Below are positions 23,375 through 32,412 of a stretch of DNA of 64,000 nucleotides, one piece after another. The notes below the pieces were generated by a model. That model had not been told where the DNA came from. It worked only from the letters and a program-made list of their open reading frames with translations, and did no database searches. Within the stretch, counting starts at the first letter, position 1, and every line of letters begins with the position of its first letter. Source of the stretch: Lachnospiraceae bacterium (GTDB lineage: Bacteria > Bacillota > Clostridia > Lachnospirales > Lachnospiraceae). The stretch is from contig JAUNGG010000017.1 in NCBI GenBank assembly GCA_030524635.1, positions 1-64,000 on the forward strand. The letters run 5' to 3'. A program made the position numbers and the translations under genes.

Positions 23375-23445
23375 AGGATTTACAGAGCAGGTCAGACCAG
23401 CAGGTGAAACGGAAAAGAGGAAAACAGAAACGAAGGAGCAGCAAA

Positions 23446-23493
23446 ATGTCCGAAAACAAACAGGTAAATGAATGGAAGGAGCAGACAGCATGA
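23446..23493 (+). CDS. 15-residue ORF overlapping the next start
   Basis: MSENKQVNEWKEQTA with GAAGGAG upstream and a stop that overlaps the following start as ATGA. It may be the remnant of a small protein or a translational coupler for the DUF5688 gene. Confidence 0.25.
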   Translation: MSENKQVNEWKEQTA

Positions 23494-24830
23494 AGGAAGA
23501 TCACTATTTGGATATGGATTCCTTGTTTGGGAATGCCTTTGGTGAGGAAACAAAAGGGCTTCTGGAGCTGCTGTTATCGGAGCGGCTTACACGGATCTAT
23601 CACAAATGGGATAAAGAAGATCCCATAGAGGCGGCAAAGGAGCAAAAGAAGATGCAGGAATGGGACAGCATGTTAGCGGAACAGTCCCCGGAATTGGCAG
23701 CGCTGCATTCGGAATATTTAGATTGGTTTGTAAGTGCCCAGGGCCGGAAAGCAGAAAACAGCTATCTTGCCGGCATTACGGATGGAATCTGTATTATGAA
23801 ATGGATTTTAAATATGACATATGATAAGGAGATGTTGAATATGGGAGCAGCAGAATGGATGAACTTATTTGCAGAACAACTGATACCAGAGGTGAAGGCG
23901 GTGCTTGGCAGTGGTTTTGAAACAAATGTAAGACAGGTAAAGAAAAACAACGGGATCTCCCGGTGGGCGCTGGAGATCCGGCAGCAGGATCAGGCGGCGA
24001 GTCCTCTTGTGTATCTGGAGCCTTGTCTGGAGGAATATCTGGGCGGAAAGGAGATCCGCAAGATTGCAGAAGAAATCGGTCGCTTCTATAAAAGAGAACA
24101 GCCAGCATTTGAACTGGATCTGACACAGTTCACAGAGTTCAAACAGGCAAGGCAGCGGATCATCTATCGGCTGGTAAACCGAAGAAAGAATCAGGAGGAG
24201 TTGAAAACAATGCCTTATAAAGAAGTCTGCGGGGATTTGGCGGTGATCTATGCCCTGCAGATAGAAGGAGAAGGACTTAAGGGGGTAGTAACTGCAAAAG
24301 TAACCAATGAGCATATGAAGCTGTGGGGGATTTCTGATGAGGCACTGTGGGAAGCTGCCAAAGAAAATACGCCAAGGGTTTTTCCTGCAAGGCTGGCTGG
24401 TATGATGGAGCAGATAAAGGAACTGGAGGTGATGGAATCGCGAGAAGAAACAGCGGCAGCTTTGCGGGAGCAGGAAGGAAGTAGAGGACAGAATCTCTTA
24501 TCGGAAGAGGATAAAACAGAAAGGGAAATGGTTTCCAGAGAGTATTTCTTTATCCTGTCTAATACGATGGGCTTGAATGGTGCTGGTGTTATGCTGTATC
24601 CTGGTGTGCTTAAAAGGGCAGCTGACCGGATTGGCGATGATCTTCTGATTCTGCCGTCCAGCATACATGAGTGTATTCTGATGCGGAGGGAATCGGCAAT
24701 GGATTTGGAAGAGATCGTGAATCTTGTGCGGGAGATTAATCAGACAAAAGTAAAGCCAGAAGAGGTGCTGTCAGATTCCGCTTATGTATATAACAGGAAG
24801 AAGGATTGTGTGGAATTGGCAGTATGGTAA
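23490..24830 (+). CDS. Fusion: small ER-type domain plus DUF5688
   Basis: 446 residues. Residues ~1-108 match the small proteins at 5312 and 24892: LLELLLSERLTRIYHKW, then the C-terminal AENSYLAGITDGICIMKWIL. From about residue 118 the protein is DUF5688, with EQLIPEVKAVLGSGFETNVR, QVKKNNGISRWALEIR, ARQRIIYRLVNRRKN, a central LPYKEV-like MPYKEVCGDLAVIYAL, and EYFFILSNTMGLNGAGVMLY. DUF5688 is widespread in Lachnospiraceae accessory DNA and has no proven function. The start at ATG 23490 follows AAGGAG. Fusion of the two families suggests that they act together. Confidence 0.75.
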   Translation: MKEDHYLDMDSLFGNAFGEETKGLLELLLSERLTRIYHKWDKEDPIEAAKEQKKMQEWDSMLAEQSPELAALHSEYLDWFVSAQGRKAENSYLAGITDGICIMKWILNMTYDKEMLNMGAAEWMNLFAEQLIPEVKAVLGSGFETNVRQVKKNNGISRWALEIRQQDQAASPLVYLEPCLEEYLGGKEIRKIAEEIGRFYKREQPAFELDLTQFTEFKQARQRIIYRLVNRRKNQEELKTMPYKEVCGDLAVIYALQIEGEGLKGVVTAKVTNEHMKLWGISDEALWEAAKENTPRVFPARLAGMMEQIKELEVMESREETAAALREQEGSRGQNLLSEEDKTEREMVSREYFFILSNTMGLNGAGVMLYPGVLKRAADRIGDDLLILPSSIHECILMRRESAMDLEEIVNLVREINQTKVKPEEVLSDSAYVYNRKKDCVELAVW

Positions 24831-24891
24831 GCAATTTCATTAGAAATAATCCCCTTATTTTTACAATAACATGGAAAGGTACAGATGAAAA

Positions 24892-25188
24892 ATGAGAAAA
24901 CGAATGACGTATCAAGAGCAGCTGGATCTATTTATTACAGAGCGGATCGATTCCATATTGGCAAAGCACAATGAGAAATTTGATCAGAAGCTGCAAAAGG
25001 AAGAAAGCCTTTTAAATTCTCTGGAGCCGGAAATCCGAAAGCAGTTTGAGAGTTTTGCAGTGATGCAGGAGGAATGGACTGGTGAGGAGTGCCAGCTCAT
25101 ATACCGGGAAGCCTTTATGGATGGCTTACGTTTGGGCTGCAGCATGGTTGCCAGAGGACGGCGGAAAAAACAGAAGGCAAAGCGTTAA
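24892..25188 (+). CDS. Small ER-type protein, paralogue of 5312
   Basis: 98 residues. The N-terminal MTYQEQLDLFITERIDSIL aligns with the 5312 product. The middle has LEPEIRKQFESF, and the end has YREAFMDGLRLGCSM then a basic tail GRRKKQKAKR. An internal ATG at 24904 is an alternative start; no strong ribosome binding site decides. It follows the DUF5688 fusion by 61 bases. Function is unknown. Confidence 0.6.
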   Translation: MRKRMTYQEQLDLFITERIDSILAKHNEKFDQKLQKEESLLNSLEPEIRKQFESFAVMQEEWTGEECQLIYREAFMDGLRLGCSMVARGRRKKQKAKR

Positions 25189-25249
25189 GACTGTCTTGCC
25201 GCTGCTCGTTTGGGCAGCGGCTTAGACTGTGCGGCAGTAAGAGAATTGC

Positions 25250-25278
25250 TTGTATTCCATGTGGAAATTGGATATAAT
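25250..25278 (+). promoter_or_regulatory. Promoter for DUF4143 ATPase
   Basis: TTGTAT, 17 bases, TATAAT, about 97 bases before the gene at 25375. Confidence 0.65.
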
Positions 25279-25374
25279 CAAGAAATAAAAGTATCCTTAT
25301 TTAATATGAGAATCAGACCTGCAGAGAATCCGACAAAGAAATGATCAGAAAGGCAAAGTGGAGGGGAGCTTGAG

Positions 25375-26769
25375 ATGTATTTTAAACGAAAAGCATATGA
25401 AAAACTGCTTCAATGGAAGAAAGAGGATTCCGGAAAGGTACTTGAGCTGTCCGGAGCTCGCCAGGTAGGAAAAACATATCTTCTAAAAAAATTTGCAGAA
25501 GAAAACTTCGATCATGTGGTATACATTAATATGGCAGAACTGTCTGGTGAAGAGTTTCTTCAATGTATGGATAAGATCCGTCAGTGGGAGCCGGGAACTC
25601 CGAGAATCGAGAAACCGGTCCATCAGATTTTAAAGTTGTTTGATGATACGTTTCAGGATACGAAAGATACGATTATCATTATCGATGAGATTCAGGAATC
25701 ATCCAGAGTCTATAATCTGATTCGTACATTCGCAAGAGAGTTCAATTGCTATGTAGCAGTTACCGGCAGTTACTTAGGCCGGCTGTTGGATAAAGATTTC
25801 TTCCTTCCGGCTGGCGATCTGGAAACAATGACGCTGGAAACGCTTTCCTTTGAGGAGTTTACAGATATTTTTGGAAAATCAAACTTGTATCGAACCATTG
25901 ATCTGTATGGGAGTTCAGATAAAGAAGAGTATGATCAGCTGCGGGCATTGTATGACATTTATCAGAGGATCGGCGGCTACCCGTCTGTTGTAAGTATGTA
26001 TTTGGAACATAATGACTTTCAGAAATGTGAAGCGGAGATTAAGCGTTTGATTGAGGTGTTTACCAATGAATCCAAGCGTTATTTTGATGATGTATTGGAT
26101 ACCAATTTATTCGCTAAGTTGTTCAGTGGGGTGGCAATTACCTTGATCCGTGAGAAACAAGGTGTGCGTGATCTGACAGAAGAGGTGAGCAGGATCGTTT
26201 ACCAGCAGGAAAGCGGCCGTATTACGAAGCGTATGATCAATCATGCCCTTGGATGGCTGCAGGCATCGCATATCATATCTTATGCAGGAAAAAGTGTGGA
26301 TTGTGATTATCTGGACGTGAAAGAAAATGCGCGGTTTTATTTCCTTGATATGGGAATGGCACATTATTTCCTGACCCGCACAGGTGCGGAGGGAGGAACC
26401 GTAAAAGGAATCATTGCTGAAAATTTTGTGTATCGTGTGTTGTTGGAGCATATTGAGAAGGATATTGCCGGAAGGACACCTTGGTTTGCCATATACCAGA
26501 AAACAAAAGGAGAACTGGACTTTTTCGTTCGAAGCCTTTTAGACTATAAAAATTACGGAATCGAGGTTAAAAGTGAGGCAGGAAGCGGAAAAACGGCAAG
26601 AGAGCTTCTAAAAGATGGAAAGTTGGATTACCTTTATTTTATGAAAGGGGATACGCAAGGGGGAATCGCAGAAGAAGGAACGGTTATAACGATTCCGCTG
26701 TATTTAGCAGGAAGGGTACGGTTTGACTTGTCCGTGCAGATGGAAAATGCAAAAATATATTTTCCTTGA
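25375..26769 (+). CDS. AAA_14/DUF4143 ATPase with nuclease-like C-terminus
   Basis: 464 residues. Walker A is GARQVGKTYLLKKF (~28-41) and Walker B is IIIIDEIQE (~100-108). The sensor-like VAVTGSYLGRLL follows. The C-terminal ~100 residues carry the DUF4143 nuclease-like signature GELDFFVR, then YGIEVKSEAG. These proteins are abundant and fast-evolving in anaerobes, and their function is unsettled (STAND-like NTPases, possibly in conflict). It has its own promoter. Decayed pieces of similar genes lie at 5695-5801 and 35217-35345. Confidence 0.85.
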   Translation: MYFKRKAYEKLLQWKKEDSGKVLELSGARQVGKTYLLKKFAEENFDHVVYINMAELSGEEFLQCMDKIRQWEPGTPRIEKPVHQILKLFDDTFQDTKDTIIIIDEIQESSRVYNLIRTFAREFNCYVAVTGSYLGRLLDKDFFLPAGDLETMTLETLSFEEFTDIFGKSNLYRTIDLYGSSDKEEYDQLRALYDIYQRIGGYPSVVSMYLEHNDFQKCEAEIKRLIEVFTNESKRYFDDVLDTNLFAKLFSGVAITLIREKQGVRDLTEEVSRIVYQQESGRITKRMINHALGWLQASHIISYAGKSVDCDYLDVKENARFYFLDMGMAHYFLTRTGAEGGTVKGIIAENFVYRVLLEHIEKDIAGRTPWFAIYQKTKGELDFFVRSLLDYKNYGIEVKSEAGSGKTARELLKDGKLDYLYFMKGDTQGGIAEEGTVITIPLYLAGRVRFDLSVQMENAKIYFP

Positions 26770-26794
26770 ATCAGAGAGACAGAAACGCTATAAT
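26766..26794 (+). promoter_or_regulatory. Promoter for ATPase at 26845
   Basis: TTGAAT, 17 bases, TATAAT. The -35 box overlaps the stop codon of the preceding gene. Confidence 0.7.
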
Positions 26795-26844
26795 CAAGAA
26801 AGCGATTGAGATGCCTTGGCATCATTATATAAGGGAGGGACGTT

Positions 26845-28029
26845 ATGAAATATGCTTCACCTTATACACCAGGAGCAGGAATGATGCCGCCATATCTGGC
26901 TGGACGTGAGGAAATGCTGGAAGCTGCAGACAAAAGTTTGGAAGCGGCGCTGAAAGGGTATCCACAAAAATCTATTGTTTATTATGGATTACGAGGTGTG
27001 GGTAAAACAGTATTGTTAAATGCAATTGAGGAAAAAGCAGATGAGTTGGATATTCTGTATGAGCATATCGAAATTGCAGAAAAAAAGAGCTTTATCCGGC
27101 AAATTGCAAATGCGTCTAAAAAAATTATTCATAGAATGAGCACAGCAGAAGCTGCAAAGGACATGATAAAAAAGGCGCTGGGAATTCTCCAGTCCTTTAA
27201 TGTTACCTATAACCCGGAAGATCAAACATTCAGCGCTGGTTTGTCGGAGCCATCGGCTTATGTCACTACCGGAATCTTGTCAGAGGATTTGACTGAAATG
27301 TTTATTTCAATGGGACGGACTGCAGTGAAGGCCAATCAGGTAATCTGCTTTTTTATTGATGAAATTCAATATATGAAAGATGATGAAATGGAAGCATTGG
27401 TTAATGCAATGCATCGAGTCAATCAAAAGCGTTTACCAATTCTTTTATTCGGAGCCGGATTACCGAAGGTATTAAAGATATTGGGCGAAGTGAAATCCTA
27501 TTCAGAACGGTTATTCCGTTATGAAGCGATCGCAGAGTTATCCGAAGAAGAAGCCCGGGAAGCGATAGTAGAGCCAGCACAGGATCTGGGAGTAGTTTAT
27601 GAGGATGCGGCAGTTAGTGAGATCCTCAAATGGAGTAAGGGTTATCCTTATTTTATCCAGGAGTTATGCAACACGGTCTGGGATTACACGGATAAAGATC
27701 AAATCGAATTATGCGATGTAGAGAGAGTTATCGCTACATTTTTAGGACATTTGGATGACAGCTTTTTTAGAATGAGATATGAGCGGTGCACAAAGAAGGA
27801 GCATGACTTTCTATTTGCTATGGTTCGATGCGGAGAGCTTCCCTGCACGATAGCTAATGTAGCTCATATTATGAAGAAGAAAGCGAGCTCGATTTCACCA
27901 ATCCGAGCACAATTGATTAGTAAAGGAATCATATATTCAACTGGCCATGGAGAAGTTGATTTTACCGTGCCCTTGTTTCATGAATATTTAAAGCGGATAA
28001 ACCCGGAATTAAAGTTAGATGGAGAGTAG
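26845..28029 (+). CDS. ORC/STAND-like ATPase (AAA_16 type)
   Basis: 394 residues. It opens PPYLAGREEMLEAADKSLEA; Walker A is YGLRGVGKTVLLN and Walker B CFFIDEIQYM. Then come LPILLFGAGLPKVLKI and a lid domain (ELSEEEAREAIVEPAQDLGV, WSKGYPYFIQELC). A C-terminal winged-helix-like part lies at ~315-385. Such ATPases resemble the Orc1/Cdc6 and NACHT-adjacent groups. On mobile elements they may regulate replication or sense invasion; nothing here decides between these. RBS AAGGGAGG, own promoter and terminator. Confidence 0.8.
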   Translation: MKYASPYTPGAGMMPPYLAGREEMLEAADKSLEAALKGYPQKSIVYYGLRGVGKTVLLNAIEEKADELDILYEHIEIAEKKSFIRQIANASKKIIHRMSTAEAAKDMIKKALGILQSFNVTYNPEDQTFSAGLSEPSAYVTTGILSEDLTEMFISMGRTAVKANQVICFFIDEIQYMKDDEMEALVNAMHRVNQKRLPILLFGAGLPKVLKILGEVKSYSERLFRYEAIAELSEEEAREAIVEPAQDLGVVYEDAAVSEILKWSKGYPYFIQELCNTVWDYTDKDQIELCDVERVIATFLGHLDDSFFRMRYERCTKKEHDFLFAMVRCGELPCTIANVAHIMKKKASSISPIRAQLISKGIIYSTGHGEVDFTVPLFHEYLKRINPELKLDGE

Positions 28030-28051
28030 AGAAAAATATTTAACAAATGAG

Positions 28052-28088
28052 ACTCAGCACAACGAAACAGTTGTGCTGAGTATTTTTT
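28052..28088 (+). terminator. Terminator after ATPase gene
   Basis: ACTCAGCACAAC-GAAACA-GTTGTGCTGAGT, then ATTTTTTT. Confidence 0.92.
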
Positions 28089-28134
28089 TAAAAAATATCA
28101 GTTGCAAATTGATATGTAAGGAAGGATAGGCTGT

Positions 28135-28761
28135 ATGGAGAATAAAATCATGGGATATGCCAGAGTCAGCAGTACAGGTCAAAACCTGGATCGACAATTG
28201 ACAGAACTGAAAAAATATGTGCCGGAGGAAAACATTGTAGTGGATAAGCAGAGCGGTAAAGATCTGGAGCGTCCAGGTTACCAGGCATTAAAGGGGACGC
28301 TGGGGTTACGAAGAGGAGATACTCTGGTAATCAAGTCTTTAGACCGATTGAGCCGCAACAAGCAGGAAATGAAGCAGGAACTGCAGTGGTTTCAAAAGCA
28401 TGGCATCCAGATTCAGATAATTGATTTGCCCACCACTATGATCAAGCTGGCAGAAGGTCAGGAATGGATACGGGATATGGTGAATAACATTCTGGTTGAG
28501 GTATTAAGCAGTATCGCGGAAGAAGAGCGCCACATGATACGTCAAAGACAGAAGGAAGGAATTGCAGCAGCGAAGGCCAGGGGGAAAAGATTCGGAAGAC
28601 CCCAGAAAGGATTTCCAGAACATTGGGAATATTATTATGCAAAATATCGTGCTGGAGAATTGACACGCAAGTATGTATTAAAGGAACTGGATATTAGCGT
28701 TGATCAGTTTAAATATCTGGTGAAAAAGTATCAGAAGGGCCAAGAGTCTTCTGATGTTTAG
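28135..28761 (+). CDS. Small serine recombinase (resolvase/invertase family)
   Basis: 208 residues. The catalytic domain covers ~5-140, with nucleophile Ser in GYARVSSTGQNLDRQL and arginines in VIKSLDRLSRNKQEM. The long E helix contains EEERHMIRQRQKEGIAAAKA. The C-terminal HTH region is KYRAGELTRKYVLKELDISV. It would resolve dimers or invert DNA inside the element and is separate from the large integrase at 33094. RBS AAGGAAGG. Confidence 0.88.
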   Translation: MENKIMGYARVSSTGQNLDRQLTELKKYVPEENIVVDKQSGKDLERPGYQALKGTLGLRRGDTLVIKSLDRLSRNKQEMKQELQWFQKHGIQIQIIDLPTTMIKLAEGQEWIRDMVNNILVEVLSSIAEEERHMIRQRQKEGIAAAKARGKRFGRPQKGFPEHWEYYYAKYRAGELTRKYVLKELDISVDQFKYLVKKYQKGQESSDV

Positions 28762-28781
28762 AAAGAATGAAATGTGGAATC

Positions 28782-28824
28782 GAAAAGAGGGGAATAAACT
28801 TGTGGCAGTTTATTCCTCTTTTTC
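28782..28824 (+). terminator. Terminator after small recombinase
   Basis: AGAGGGGAATAAAC pairs with GTTTATTCCTCTTTTT across an 8-base loop; its A-rich left arm could also serve the opposite strand. Confidence 0.85.
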
Positions 28825-28880
28825 GTGTGTAGAAACAATGTTTTTACCCTTGTATTTTGCATGGTATGAAGATGGTGTAA

Positions 28881-28936
28881 TAAAGTATACTTTTTTGACC
28901 TTTTAAGAGTAGAGGATAAAATACACTTTTTTAACC
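28881..28936. repeat. Two 20-base direct repeats
   Basis: TAAAGTATACTTTTTTGACC at 28881 and TAAAATACACTTTTTTAACC at 28917 match at 17 of 20 positions and start 36 bases apart. They lie between the recombinase and the convergent minus-strand gene; a protein-binding or crossover site is possible. Confidence 0.4.
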
Positions 28937-29019
28937 CAATGGCAAGAGAGTAGAAGAAGATATCATTGGATTACTGATAATTGGTTTAGTGATATCCTTT
29001 TAACTTTACCCTATGTTGC

Positions 29020-30393
29020 TTATTTTTCATATGATATAGGTATAATAATGGAATGAGGATTCATTGCCTGTAAAAAATTGAAGGTATATATATTGTTTGT
29101 CATAGAGATACGTTGTAAGACAGTCTGAAACTTATTTGAAACGAAATATCCATGATTTGGAATCCAATTTAAATCAAATCCGCTTACATCAGAATCATAT
29201 GAGTAAAAATTATATGTAAAATTATATCCGAAACTTTTAGCAGTAGCATTGTTTCGAAGTTCCTTTGTAAGAGGAGGACATGTATTAATCGGATAATGCA
29301 TCGTTTCGAAATGCTTTAATGCATTCTCAACTTTTTTTGTGTAATAGTAATACTTAATGTTTTGATTCAAATATTCATGTAAATCATTTTTCATGTTTTT
29401 TAACAAGATTTGGTTTTCATATCTGGAAAGATATATACAATACATAATATTTGCCAGCAATATCTGGCATGAAGGAAAGAAATAATAAGGCAGTCGTAGA
29501 AATTGGAAAAGACTTTCTTGTGACTTCATTTTTTCCGCGGATTCTTGTTCATATGTATCGAGTTGGAGAAGCTGCTTAAGTGTAGGAGAAAAAGCCTGAC
29601 TTATGTCTTTTAAAGAATCAGAGGGCAGTTTGGCAAATATAGTTGAATATATGATGGCTCTTTCTCTTAAAGGACTGTCAATGGACTCAAAGTGAGGAGC
29701 AAAAACATCTGCAAATCCGGACAGAATAGCAGTAAAACGGCATGGCGCAAAAATCTGTTCGAATACATAATCTCTGAATTGGAAATTTATATCAGTCACA
29801 TTGTTATCGTATTGATGAATTTCTTTAAAAAGATCAGATGTATTTTTATACCATTTTGAGAGGGTAATACCATTGAGATTCTCCTTCCAAAAAGGCAGCT
29901 TTTTGTAGGATTTAAGATAACAATACATATCATAAGGATGAAATGTTTTTATAGGTTTCGCTTCTTCACAAGCATTAATAAAATAGGGCCAATTAGCGGT
30001 CTGGCCTGTTAAGCGAAAAAGCGGAGCAGCTTGTACGTCCCTTAATTCTCTGCAAGAACGAGAGAGGCTTGCGCGGATGGAATCTTCAGCGTCTGGTAAT
30101 CCTTGCAACTCAGTAATAAATTTTACAATAGATTGTCTTGTTAAGGGTTCTGTGATAGTATACGTGAGTGCTGCATAAATAGACATGAATATATCGGATT
30201 TCCACTGTTTTACATATACGGTATATTCAGGAGACGCCATGTTTATAATTTGAATCAACATGTCCCACATTTCATCAAATGTAATATTGGAATTCTGTCG
30301 ATTAATATACACTATTTGATTAAAATAATGGATATATATTGGTTCTACTGCATAATGTCTATTTAGAAAGTAATAAAAATCAAGGCTGAGCAT
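29020..30393 (-). CDS. Unknown 457-residue protein
   Basis: No family recognised. The protein is rich in Tyr, Phe, Asn and Ile and is predicted mostly helical, with no signal peptide or clear membrane helix and no Walker or nuclease motif that I can see. Marked segments are FLNRHYAVEPIYIHYFNQIV near the start and KYYYYTKKVENALKHFETMH, then SFGYNFTYNFYSYDSDV, near the end. It is one of few minus-strand genes in the element and strongly A+T-rich, which points to separate acquisition. It starts at ATG 30393 after AAAGGAGT. A large stand-alone gene of this kind on an integrative element could be a single-gene defence factor, but that is a guess. Confidence 0.55.
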   Translation of the reverse strand: MLSLDFYYFLNRHYAVEPIYIHYFNQIVYINRQNSNITFDEMWDMLIQIINMASPEYTVYVKQWKSDIFMSIYAALTYTITEPLTRQSIVKFITELQGLPDAEDSIRASLSRSCRELRDVQAAPLFRLTGQTANWPYFINACEEAKPIKTFHPYDMYCYLKSYKKLPFWKENLNGITLSKWYKNTSDLFKEIHQYDNNVTDINFQFRDYVFEQIFAPCRFTAILSGFADVFAPHFESIDSPLRERAIIYSTIFAKLPSDSLKDISQAFSPTLKQLLQLDTYEQESAEKMKSQESLFQFLRLPYYFFPSCQILLANIMYCIYLSRYENQILLKNMKNDLHEYLNQNIKYYYYTKKVENALKHFETMHYPINTCPPLTKELRNNATAKSFGYNFTYNFYSYDSDVSGFDLNWIPNHGYFVSNKFQTVLQRISMTNNIYTFNFLQAMNPHSIIIPISYEK

Positions 30394-30730
30394 ATTATCA
30401 ACTCCTTTTCATATTCTTTTAGTTAAGTATATCATAAAATCCCATTAAGCAAAGCATAATATTTAAAATCGGCAATAAAAATTCTTAACCAATTTTTGGT
30501 ACTTTTGTGGAGTATCAAAATATGAACAGAGGAAAAGAACGACACAAAAAATGTATGCAAAAAGTGTTCCTTAGCAAATTGACATGAATGTGGTTTAATT
30601 GAGACATAATTTTACTGCCATACCAAAAAATCTGGCTTCAACCATAAGAAAGAGAAGCAACCAGTTTTTTTTGATTGAGGTTATGGCCAAAATTCTAAGG
30701 TGCACTTTGAAACATACAGGAGGTAAAAAA
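30394..30730. other. Intergenic region between divergent genes
   Basis: 337 bases, A+T-rich, with no supported gene. A TTGACA is present at 30579-30584 without a good -10 box at 17 bases (CATAAT follows at 20). An in-frame extension of the helicase from 30599 is possible but lacks a ribosome binding site. Confidence 0.5.
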
Positions 30731-32407
30731 ATGTTTTACGATGAATTTACGAATCAGATTAACAAGCAGGCTATGAAAAGAGTTTGGGCGGATAAGGAGT
30801 CTTATGTCATGGGATATGATTTTCAACATGGCTATATCTCAGAACGCTTGACGAAAGAACGAGTTTCACAATGGAATTGCCAGACACCAGTTTTCATTTC
30901 TGCGCAGACAGGAGCCGGAAAGTCAACGTTAATCATGGATACATTGCTTCCAATCATGAAGGAAAGAGGAAAAAAAATTGCAATTTGCTGCAGTCGGAGC
31001 GTTTTGGCTCAGCAGATGAAGCGTAATGCAGCAAAATGTGAGCTGCCGGACATGGCTCCAGAATTGGTGGATGCAACCATAAAATATGGCAATCGCTGCA
31101 ACTGGGGCAACGTAGATGTTTTTACATATCAAGAACTCGCGCTGCGTATGGAAGATGAAAAATTCTGCCGTAATTTCCAATATTATGGAGCTGTTATTTG
31201 CGATGAAGCTCACTTCTTCGTTGAAGATGCAGCGTTCAATCGCTTTACTGAACAAGTGTTTGAATTTATTTTGAAATACGCTCAGCGAGCGGTTCGTGTT
31301 TATCTGTCCGCAACGCCGGAGCCAGTAGCTGATCTGATTGCAGATAAGGAGTGGGACAAAGTAAAAATACGAAATCATCCATATTGGCCCAGTCAATGCT
31401 TTACGCCGTATTTTCTGTTTTACAATTTTCGGCGTGATTATAGTTACGTTAATCCTTTTTTCTTCGAGGATTGGGAGTTTATTATAGATGAGATAAAAAA
31501 GGATAGGACGGATGACAAATGGTTGATTTTTGTTGACAGAAAAGAAACAGGCCGCAATTTGGCAGAGGCGTTAGGAGCGCAAAGAGCTCTGTATGTAGAT
31601 GCAGACAGAAAAAATAATGAGCTGTCAGAAGCAATGGCAAAACTGACGGAAGACAAGCAGTTTCAAATTAAAGTTCTGATCGTTACAAAATTTCTGGACG
31701 TGGGTGTAGATATTTGGGATTCATCCTTAAAAAAAGTGGTAATCTCAACATTCTCTAAAACAAATTTTCTGCAGTCTATCGGCAGAAAAAGAATAAAAAA
31801 GGATGAATCGCTTACCTTATATATCCGCATACCGGATCCGGAAGAATTAAGCAAAAAGATGCAGGAAATCGGTATGAAAAAAAGGGAAGTGATAGAAAAT
31901 AAAAAACTTTTCAAGCAAAAAAATTTGATTTTGACAGATCTGCTATATCCATTTTTCCTGGAAGTACACCAAGGGAAGACACCACGCCTTAGCTATAATG
32001 ATTTTGTTTTTAATGCATTTGCAATCCAGTTAAAAGATTTAAAGGAATTATTATCATACGAAAAGAGAGGAGGAAAGAAAGCCATGGCAAAACTATACCT
32101 TCAGTGGATGGATTGCAAAGATTTAGACAGAGAAATTCGCTGGTTAGGTAAACCGCAGACAGATGAACAGGAGCAGCTTGAAGAATTTCTTAGTGAATGG
32201 ATTAACCAGGAAATGGATCGGGATAAGTACCTGGAATTCAAGCAGGAGCTAAAGGTTTGGATTCAAAAACATTGCTCAAATTTGATTGATATTCGAGCGG
32301 GAAGAGAGATAGGAACAAAAACAATCCGGGACTTATTCATTCAATTTAAAGTTGCATACAACATAAAAAACATTAAAACTGGCATATGGATTTTGGAAAG
32401 GGGCTGA
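30731..32407 (+). CDS. DEAD/DEAH-type helicase
   Basis: 558 residues from the ATG at 30731, chosen because AGGAGGT precedes it by six bases. Motif I is ISAQTGAGKSTLIMD (~58-72), motif II AVICDEAHFFV (~155), motif III VYLSATPEP and motif VI FLQSIGRKRIKK. The C-terminal ~200 residues are charged and unassigned. It resembles the helicase half of the protein at 6174 but has no primase-like domain. It may process element DNA or act in defence. The next gene follows at once, so they are probably co-expressed. Confidence 0.8.
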   Translation: MFYDEFTNQINKQAMKRVWADKESYVMGYDFQHGYISERLTKERVSQWNCQTPVFISAQTGAGKSTLIMDTLLPIMKERGKKIAICCSRSVLAQQMKRNAAKCELPDMAPELVDATIKYGNRCNWGNVDVFTYQELALRMEDEKFCRNFQYYGAVICDEAHFFVEDAAFNRFTEQVFEFILKYAQRAVRVYLSATPEPVADLIADKEWDKVKIRNHPYWPSQCFTPYFLFYNFRRDYSYVNPFFFEDWEFIIDEIKKDRTDDKWLIFVDRKETGRNLAEALGAQRALYVDADRKNNELSEAMAKLTEDKQFQIKVLIVTKFLDVGVDIWDSSLKKVVISTFSKTNFLQSIGRKRIKKDESLTLYIRIPDPEELSKKMQEIGMKKREVIENKKLFKQKNLILTDLLYPFFLEVHQGKTPRLSYNDFVFNAFAIQLKDLKELLSYEKRGGKKAMAKLYLQWMDCKDLDREIRWLGKPQTDEQEQLEEFLSEWINQEMDRDKYLEFKQELKVWIQKHCSNLIDIRAGREIGTKTIRDLFIQFKVAYNIKNIKTGIWILERG

Positions 32408-32412
32408 TTATT

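Noticed and set aside
25198-25221. GCCGCTGC/GCAGCGGC hairpin as terminator
   Set aside because: A good stem but no T run; it may simply be a structural repeat after the gene at 24892.
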